Shown: positions 7,959 through 12,422 of the stretch, in pieces | How positions within the stretch are numbered: position 1 is the stretch's first letter | Layout of the letters: every line of letters starts with the position of its first letter | IMG/VR virus record: IMGVR_UViG_3300042549_003794 | Location: 1-21,533 of that record | From: a virus | Length of the DNA: 21,533 bases | Reading direction: 5' to 3' (one strand) | Position numbers and translations under genes: made by a program | The notes under the pieces: generated by a model | Databases searched by the model: none | Told to the model about the DNA's origin: nothing | Seen by the model: the letters and a program-made list of their open reading frames with translations, nothing else

Positions 7959-7986
7959 AGTATAACACCAATTATGCACGTGTCAA
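7959..7986 (-). promoter_or_regulatory. Early sigma70-type promoter for the DUF1599-type gene and gp43
   Basis: Read leftward: -35 TTGACA (7986-7981), a 16-base spacer, -10 TATACT (7964-7959), then AGTGCC and the ATG at 7952. Canonical spacing puts +1 on the A of the ATG. It lies back to back with the late box at 7990-7997 on the plus strand. Confidence 0.85.
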
Positions 7987-7989
7987 GAA

Positions 7990-7997
7990 TATAAATA
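7990..7997 (+). promoter_or_regulatory. T4-type late promoter for the rightward membrane-protein cassette
   Basis: TATAAATA is an exact match to the T4 late -10 box, which is read by host RNA polymerase carrying the gp55 sigma-like factor and gp33. It lies 26 bases before the ATG at 8024. GGAG eight bases before that ATG gives a good Shine-Dalgarno, so this transcript should have a leader of about 20 bases. Confidence 0.75.
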
Positions 7998-8023
7998 TTA
8001 ATGCACCCCAATGGAGTTCCCCT

Positions 8024-8629
8024 ATGTTAATAGCCCTGATTGATTATACAAAGTTTTTAGAGTCTATTTCAATCATGGTTGTAGGTGGACTGGGAATTGG
8101 TTTAGGGGTTTTAAAATTTATTCAAAATAGATCTAAAGTTGATAACTTTATTGCAATTCATACAGAAATTCATGAATTGTTAACAGAATTAAGAATCACA
8201 ACAAAAGCACTTAGAGCAACTATTTTACAATTCCATAATGGTGATTATACTATGGATGGAATTAGTATGCGTAAATTTTCTGTAACACATGAATCTACAC
8301 ATAAAGGATTTACTTCTCAAGTTGTAAAACTTAAAGCAAGTTTGTGTTCCATGTTTATTCCTCTCTTGGTTCATGTAATTGATAATAAAAGTTTGATTTA
8401 TCCAACAAGGGCTTTACAAGAAAGTTATGTTAAAGGTTTCTTTGAAGATGAAAGTATTGTGAATTATGCCTGTCTTCCAATCAAAAATAAAGGAACCAAT
8501 GTTGGATTTGTTTTGCTTCAGTGGGACGAAGGTTATACACCGGCAATCGAAGAACAAGATATTATAATGAAACATTTTAAGGCTATCAAAGAGTCGATTG
8601 AGATTCAACTTTCACATCAAAAGAACTGA
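8024..8629 (+). CDS. Membrane-anchored protein with a possible GAF-like domain
   Basis: This encodes 201 residues. A hydrophobic segment at about 14-32 (SISIMVVGGLGIGLGVLKFI) anchors the N-terminus in the membrane. A charged helical linker follows, then a soluble domain starting ALRATILQFHNGDYTMDGIS and ending with LPIKNKGTNVGFVLLQWDEG. The alternating beta/alpha pattern with a FHNG motif recalls GAF-like sensor domains, but this is a fold guess. It is the first gene of the only plus-strand unit, with GGAG eight bases before the ATG and a late box upstream. It is followed after eight bases by the holin-like gene. A role in sensing membrane state or timing lysis would fit the neighbours but is unproven. 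The gene itself is certain. Confidence 0.85.
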   Translation: MLIALIDYTKFLESISIMVVGGLGIGLGVLKFIQNRSKVDNFIAIHTEIHELLTELRITTKALRATILQFHNGDYTMDGISMRKFSVTHESTHKGFTSQVVKLKASLCSMFIPLLVHVIDNKSLIYPTRALQESYVKGFFEDESIVNYACLPIKNKGTNVGFVLLQWDEGYTPAIEEQDIIMKHFKAIKESIEIQLSHQKN

Positions 8630-8637
8630 GGTATATT

Positions 8638-9069
8638 ATGTCTGAACAACTCATATCATTAATTGGTGGAACTGCTACTGGGTTTCTTTTCAAGTACTGG
8701 GCTCAACGTGCTCAGGATCAAAAAGAAATGTTTGAGCAAATGCTCAAAGCGAATACTCAAACTACTGAAAATCAAGATAAGGCTGTCCAACGCGTACCAA
8801 TTGATGTTGGTAAGAACGTTCGCCGCCTTATTGTACTTTCCTGCCTCTTTGCAGTTGTGGCTGCTCCATTCGTATTACCGTTCTTTGGGATTCCTACATT
8901 TGTAGAAATTTCACAGAAACAACCTGATTCGATCTTTGGATTTATCCCAGAAACAACTCGTAAATACTTTATTGAAATTCCAGGATATTTCTTGGCTGAA
9001 GAAAACCGTCAAGTTCTACTTGCCGTTGTTGGGTTCTACTTTGGTTCAGCAGCAGGGAGCAACAAATGA
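8638..9069 (+). CDS. Three-TM membrane protein, candidate holin
   Basis: This encodes 143 residues with three hydrophobic segments: about 5-18 (LISLIGGTATGFLF), 64-83 (LIVLSCLFAVVAAPFVLPFF) and 125-140 (QVLLAVVGFYFGSAAG). A charged amphipathic region (about 20-60) separates the first two. The pattern and the C-terminal GFYFG segment resemble three-TM phage/GTA holins, which open the inner membrane at lysis. I do not claim a specific family match. GAGG lies six bases before the ATG. The stop overlaps the next ATG as ATGA. Late expression and a following lipoprotein fit a lysis role. No endolysin is in the window. The alternative is an unrelated virion or membrane protein. Confidence 0.8.
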   Translation: MSEQLISLIGGTATGFLFKYWAQRAQDQKEMFEQMLKANTQTTENQDKAVQRVPIDVGKNVRRLIVLSCLFAVVAAPFVLPFFGIPTFVEISQKQPDSIFGFIPETTRKYFIEIPGYFLAEENRQVLLAVVGFYFGSAAGSNK

Positions 9070-9335
9070 AATATTTACTTCCAATCATTCTCTTTCTCGC
9101 CTCATGCACAAGTCCTGAATTTGTCACATTAAAAACAAAGACTGGTGAACATATTCACACAGTCTCTGAAAATTCTTTTTTCAATACTCCAGACAAAGCA
9201 TCTGAATGGGCATTCTGGTATTTTCCAGTTGTTGTATTTGTAGTCTGGTTGGTATGGAAAGAATTTAAGTCAATTAAATTTTCTAAAAAGAAATCAACTG
9301 ACTCCAGTACTACCGAACCCACCGATACGGTCTGA
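9066..9335 (+). CDS. Small lipoprotein with one TM segment, possible short spanin-like protein
   Basis: This encodes 89 residues. The N-terminus is a lipoprotein signal peptide with lipobox LASC ending at Cys14. The next residue is Thr, not the Asp of inner-membrane retention, so Lol sorting to the outer membrane is expected. After about 34 periplasmic residues a single TM follows at about 49-64 (AFWYFPVVVFVVWLVW), then a basic and Ser/Thr-rich cytoplasmic tail. A lipid anchor plus C-terminal TM is the topology of unimolecular spanins such as T1 gp11, which fuse the two membranes at lysis. This protein is shorter and its periplasmic part may not span the gap. GGGAG lies six bases before the ATG. 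The 3' end overlaps the dUTPase gene tail to tail by 42 bases. Confidence 0.8.
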   Translation: MKYLLPIILFLASCTSPEFVTLKTKTGEHIHTVSENSFFNTPDKASEWAFWYFPVVVFVVWLVWKEFKSIKFSKKKSTDSSTTEPTDTV

Positions 9336-9809
9336 CTTCAGACTCGGTTCTGTATAAATTTCCATTAACGTTGGCTGTTCGTACTTTACCAGTTCACCCT
9401 GTGCAATACGATCTCTATCATAGATTCTAACAGGATCTGTGCTAGTATTAATCATGATAAGTTTGGTCTCATAGGTGTAATCTTCATCGACTACACCTTC
9501 GCAATTTGCAAGCGTAAGACCGTATTTAAGAGCCATTCCAGATCTAGGGTGTATTCGGACAGAATATCCTTGGGGCACGTTAAAAGTCAAGCCTGTACGA
9601 ATTAAAGCCCTTTCAGAAGGCATTAGGGTAATGTATTGACCCTTTTCTCCATCATGGTCTGGAAGAAACAAATTTTCCTTTTTTCCATCATAAATTTTTA
9701 CTTTTTCATTTGCTGGAATATATGCGGCAAGGTCAAAGCACGCAGCCATTTTGGTCTGAAAGTTTGGATCTGGAATATTTGGAGAAATTTTAAAGTAGTC
9801 TAAGAACAT
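9294..9809 (-). CDS. dut: dUTPase (deoxyuridine triphosphatase)
   Basis: This enzyme hydrolyses dUTP to dUMP and pyrophosphate, keeping uracil out of DNA and feeding thymidylate synthesis by ThyX. The 171 residues carry the five trimeric dUTPase motifs in order: I AACFDLAAY (22-30), II HPRSG (87-91), III NCEGVVDEDY (102-111), IV DRIAQGEL (133-140), and V RIGGFGSTG (161-169). An insert at about 41-60 (DGKKENLFLPDHDGEKGQYI) lengthens the usual loop. It has its own sigma70-type promoter ending six bases before the ATG and no Shine-Dalgarno. It follows the late fiber genes on the same strand and converges on the plus-strand cassette. Motif V is encoded inside the antisense overlap. Confidence 0.95.
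   Translation of the reverse strand: MFLDYFKISPNIPDPNFQTKMAACFDLAAYIPANEKVKIYDGKKENLFLPDHDGEKGQYITLMPSERALIRTGLTFNVPQGYSVRIHPRSGMALKYGLTLANCEGVVDEDYTYETKLIMINTSTDPVRIYDRDRIAQGELVKYEQPTLMEIYTEPSLKSDRIGGFGSTGVS
9315..9350. other. Weak stem-loop in the convergent gene overlap
   Basis: GTCTG-ACTT-CAGAC (9330-9343) can form a five-base stem with a four-base loop, flanked by an outer GAACC/GGTTC pair with an unequal bulge. It lies where the two convergent genes end. No U-tract follows on either strand, so terminator function is doubtful. Confidence 0.25.
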
Positions 9810-9815
9810 GTGACT

Positions 9816-9843
9816 ATTATATCATATAATATTCAGTTGTCAA
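9816..9843 (-). promoter_or_regulatory. Early sigma70-type promoter for dUTPase
   Basis: Read leftward: -35 TTGACA (9843-9838), a 16-base spacer, -10 TATAAT (9821-9816), then AGTCAC and the dUTPase ATG. Both hexamers are perfect. Canonical spacing puts +1 on the A of the ATG. The -35 contains the stop codon (TGA) of the upstream gene. Confidence 0.88.
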
Positions 9844-10133
9844 ACATCTATTGCACCCTGAAACTCATCAAGTGTTTTGAGATAATCATATGCAGACTTA
9901 AATGGGTTTGCAGTATCCAAGACACTATTGGCAAAATAGGTGTCCCATGCTTCACCCGAAACACTATATCCTTTTGCATAGACATTTCGTTTACCATCTT
10001 GTTTAGTTTGTTCATTTAAATACAACAATACACTAATTTGTGTATTTGTATTTTTATAAATTTCTACATTACTGACAACCCAATAGTTTGCTTCATATCC
10101 ATTGTCCAAAGTTATTGCCTTTTGAAGTGCCAT
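9840..10133 (-). CDS. Small protein of unknown function at the end of the fiber cluster
   Basis: This encodes 97 residues. The N-terminus MALQKAITLDNGYEANYWVV and the segment TQISVLLYLNEQTKQDGKR suggest a compact beta-rich domain. A short helical C-terminus (NPFKSAYDYLKTLDEF) follows. The style recalls small proteins that often accompany tail-fiber genes in T4-like phages of environmental bacteria, but I cannot name a family. AAAGGA lies five bases before the ATG. It lies 13 bases after the previous small gene, so it is probably on the same late transcript. A structural or fiber-associated role is inference from context. Confidence 0.78.
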   Translation of the reverse strand: MALQKAITLDNGYEANYWVVSNVEIYKNTNTQISVLLYLNEQTKQDGKRNVYAKGYSVSGEAWDTYFANSVLDTANPFKSAYDYLKTLDEFQGAIDV

Positions 10134-10146
10134 AGTATTCCTTTAA

Positions 10147-10467
10147 TTAAGTAATTTCCATAACAGAAACAATTACATTTATAGAATAAGTATATCCTGC
10201 AGTACAACGTAAAGTGTTACTACTTTCTAAAACTAATGTAGAATCTAAAACTTGAAGACTACTACCGACTGGTAATGCTGCACCAGTAATAATTGAATAT
10301 GCTGTAGATCCTTTAAGCAATTCTACAGTAACTAGATTTCCAAATGCAGTTGATCCATTACTAATATTAATACTATTGACTAATGCAGTACCGGTTACTC
10401 CAGAGTAAACTGAAGTTGCTGCTGTTGATCCAATAATTGTTCCAAATGATTTATATGTTTCTGGCAT
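10147..10467 (-). CDS. Small beta-rich putative virion protein
   Basis: This encodes 106 residues, rich in Ser, Thr, Val and Gly, ending SINVIVSVMEIT. Alternating hydrophobic strands (TALVNSINISNGSTAFGNLV, then LQVLDSTLVLESSNTLRC) fit a small beta-sandwich. Many phages encode similar 100-120 residue proteins of this pattern near structural genes, thought to decorate head or tail. A late box (CATAAATA, 10483-10490) lies 15 bases before the ATG, and AGAAAGA serves as a weak Shine-Dalgarno. Virion location is inferred from late expression and composition, with no direct proof. Confidence 0.78.
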   Translation of the reverse strand: MPETYKSFGTIIGSTAATSVYSGVTGTALVNSINISNGSTAFGNLVTVELLKGSTAYSIITGAALPVGSSLQVLDSTLVLESSNTLRCTAGYTYSINVIVSVMEIT

Positions 10468-10482
10468 GTTGTCTTTCTATTA

Positions 10483-10490
10483 TATTTATG
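10483..10490 (-). promoter_or_regulatory. Late promoter-like box CATAAATA
   Basis: It differs from the T4 late box TATAAATA only at the first base and lies 15 bases before the ATG at 10467. It overlaps the stop codon of the upstream gene (TCA TAA ATA). The same variant occurs before the fiber at 18931. Confidence 0.55.
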
Positions 10491-10713
10491 ACGGTGGAAG
10501 AGGGGGGCTTGGTGGTGGGAGGATTGGAGGAACCGGAATATTTAAAAATATTCTAGCCTCTTCTTCTGATTCAAACCAATACCATCCTCCTATAGGAAAA
10601 GTATATGAATCTTTTTGTTCTTTGTATAGACTTTCACCGTCAATACCTAAAACATAATTGGGACCATAAAATAAATCATTATTTTCTGCTTTATAAAATC
10701 CTGAGGTATTCAT
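10486..10713 (-). CDS. Small protein with proline-rich tail, fiber-associated
   Basis: This encodes 75 residues from the ATG at 10713 (MNTSGFYKAENNDLFYGPNY). That start is chosen over a start at 10737 because it begins five bases after the preceding stop and has AGGA nine bases upstream. The body contains aromatic-rich SYTFPIGGWYWFESEEEARI. The last 18 residues are mostly proline (VPPILPPPSPPLPPS). It sits directly after the DUF285 surface protein, the usual place for a fiber assembly or accessory protein. The short WYWF/EEEA pattern is common in small phage proteins next to fibers, but I cannot assign a function. Confidence 0.72.
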   Translation of the reverse strand: MNTSGFYKAENNDLFYGPNYVLGIDGESLYKEQKDSYTFPIGGWYWFESEEEARIFLNIPVPPILPPPSPPLPPS

Positions 10714-10718
10714 GTGTA

Positions 10719-12422
10719 TTATCCTGTTACAGCCCAACCTTTACCTATGGCTATAGCTTTATTATCTCCTCTTCCAGAACCATAACATCCAGTAACAGTT
10801 AGTGTTCTTGCCCCCGCACCTGAGACACCAACTGTCTTTAAACTAGAATATAAAAAATTTAGGGCAGTTGCTCCTAGTGGTGTATTTGCAATTGAAAATG
10901 ATGCTCCCATTCCAGTAATACCAATAGAAGTTAAAGAACTACAATTGAAAAATGTACTCGTAGCAGTTGTAACGCTGCTCCAATTTAATTGTGGTATAGT
11001 TTGTAAAGAAACAGCACCATAAAACATAAATGATACATCTGTTACGGCAGACATAGTTATTCCAGGACAATATTGTATTGTCTGACAACTATCAAACATA
11101 TATGTTGTATTGGTTAGTGCCGTAGTTGTATTAAAATCTGGTAAATATTGTACAGTGGAATATCTAAACATTCCAAATAATGTAGTTGCTTTGGTATAAT
11201 CATATTTTGGTATTGTCGTAGCATTAATACCATAAAAAGTATATTGAAAATTTGTTCCGTTGGCAGTATTTAAATAAGGAAATGAGGTTAGAGATTGACA
11301 ATTTTGAAATGTACCATTAAAAGCTGCACACGATGCTCCAGGTACACCGCCTATGAATGATGGAATAGTTTTTAAAGATCTACAATCTGCAAACATATAT
11401 GCCATATCTGTAGTTTTTCCAAGATCTAGTGGAGGAATTTCTTGTAACAATACACATCCACTAAACGTAGTATTTGTACTTGTAGATTGAGAAGTATCTA
11501 TATTTGGAACTGTTCGTAAATTAGCACATGATTGAAATGTTCCCGTCATAGCATTATTATTTTTGGTATAAAAAGACGCGGGAATATATCTTAAAGAAGA
11601 ACACGCATAAAATGTATAGGCTAATGTGCCTACAGTATTATTTGTACTTTCAACCATGGTTGCAGGAATTTCTTGCAATCTATAACATGTATGAAACATA
11701 CTTTGCCAGTATGTCTGTGCACGACATGATGGAAATGCTACAATTTTTTGTAAATTCATACAACCAATAAAGTTAATTGTTGATATTGGTGCAGTACCAA
11801 TAAATTCTATTTGTTCAAGTTTTTTAGATCCAGGTCTACTATTAAAACCATACCCGTCTGAAAGTTGGAGCTGTGTTAGAAACGGAGCAGACAGTCTTAT
11901 ATCTAACCATGGTGTTGAATAATATTGGTGCAATCCAGCTTGAGGATGTAGACCATTTAATTGAAGGGCAGTAAGATTATTACCAGCTTGTGGTGTTATT
12001 GTTACAGTTAAAGTTTTATAACCTTGATACACATCACTTGTTAATCCTGCATATGTTGTTGTAGTATATTGTTTTGAGGCAAATACACCAGATGCAAATG
12101 CTCCGGTTGTTCCATCACCCCAATCAACATTATATGCTCCTGTTACATAGAATGAATGAAAATTGTTATCGTTATTATATACTGCACATGTTCCATAGAA
12201 TACTTGGCTTCCTGCTGTTACACTGGGAAGAGTTCTCCATGCAGAAGGTCTTTGATAATTTGGACTAATAACACCAAGACTATTTGCTTTATTATCAAAG
12301 TAAATATTATTTCTTAAATTGGTATTATATAGTTTATTACTTCCTACAATACCTTCTTGAGCAGAATTAGAAATATCATAACCGATATATCCATTATTAG
12401 ATTTTCGAGTTCCACGTTTCAT
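10719..12422 (-). CDS. DUF285/BspA-type leucine-rich repeat surface protein, putative host-binding
   Basis: This encodes 567 residues. The start at ATG 12422 overlaps the upstream stop (ATGA) and has AGGAG nine bases before it; a TTG at 12431 is less likely. An N-terminal domain contains YNVDWGDGTTG, the core of PKD-like beta domains. From about residue 190 to 520 it has repeats of DUF285/BspA LRR type, each with a pattern like FxxCxSLxxIPxxxxxxxT (for example MFADCRSLKTIPSF, MFYGAVSLQTIPQL, FFNCSSLTSIGITG). Such repeats bind surfaces in bacterial adhesins. The end TLTVTGCYGSGRGDNKAIAI is glycine-rich. Placed after two fibers, it is probably a distal receptor-binding element. Domain calls are by eye. 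Confidence 0.87.
   Translation of the reverse strand: MKRGTRKSNNGYIGYDISNSAQEGIVGSNKLYNTNLRNNIYFDNKANSLGVISPNYQRPSAWRTLPSVTAGSQVFYGTCAVYNNDNNFHSFYVTGAYNVDWGDGTTGAFASGVFASKQYTTTTYAGLTSDVYQGYKTLTVTITPQAGNNLTALQLNGLHPQAGLHQYYSTPWLDIRLSAPFLTQLQLSDGYGFNSRPGSKKLEQIEFIGTAPISTINFIGCMNLQKIVAFPSCRAQTYWQSMFHTCYRLQEIPATMVESTNNTVGTLAYTFYACSSLRYIPASFYTKNNNAMTGTFQSCANLRTVPNIDTSQSTSTNTTFSGCVLLQEIPPLDLGKTTDMAYMFADCRSLKTIPSFIGGVPGASCAAFNGTFQNCQSLTSFPYLNTANGTNFQYTFYGINATTIPKYDYTKATTLFGMFRYSTVQYLPDFNTTTALTNTTYMFDSCQTIQYCPGITMSAVTDVSFMFYGAVSLQTIPQLNWSSVTTATSTFFNCSSLTSIGITGMGASFSIANTPLGATALNFLYSSLKTVGVSGAGARTLTVTGCYGSGRGDNKAIAIGKGWAVTG

Noticed and set aside
7953-7979. Longer N-terminus of the DUF1599-type protein
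   Set aside because: It would place the -10 and spacer of a consensus promoter inside the gene; the ATG at 7952 follows the same -10/N6/ATG rule as gp41 and dUTPase.
9315-9350. Bidirectional rho-independent terminator between convergent genes
   Set aside because: Only a short stem with a bulge and no U-tract on either side; kept as a low-confidence stem-loop, not as a terminator.
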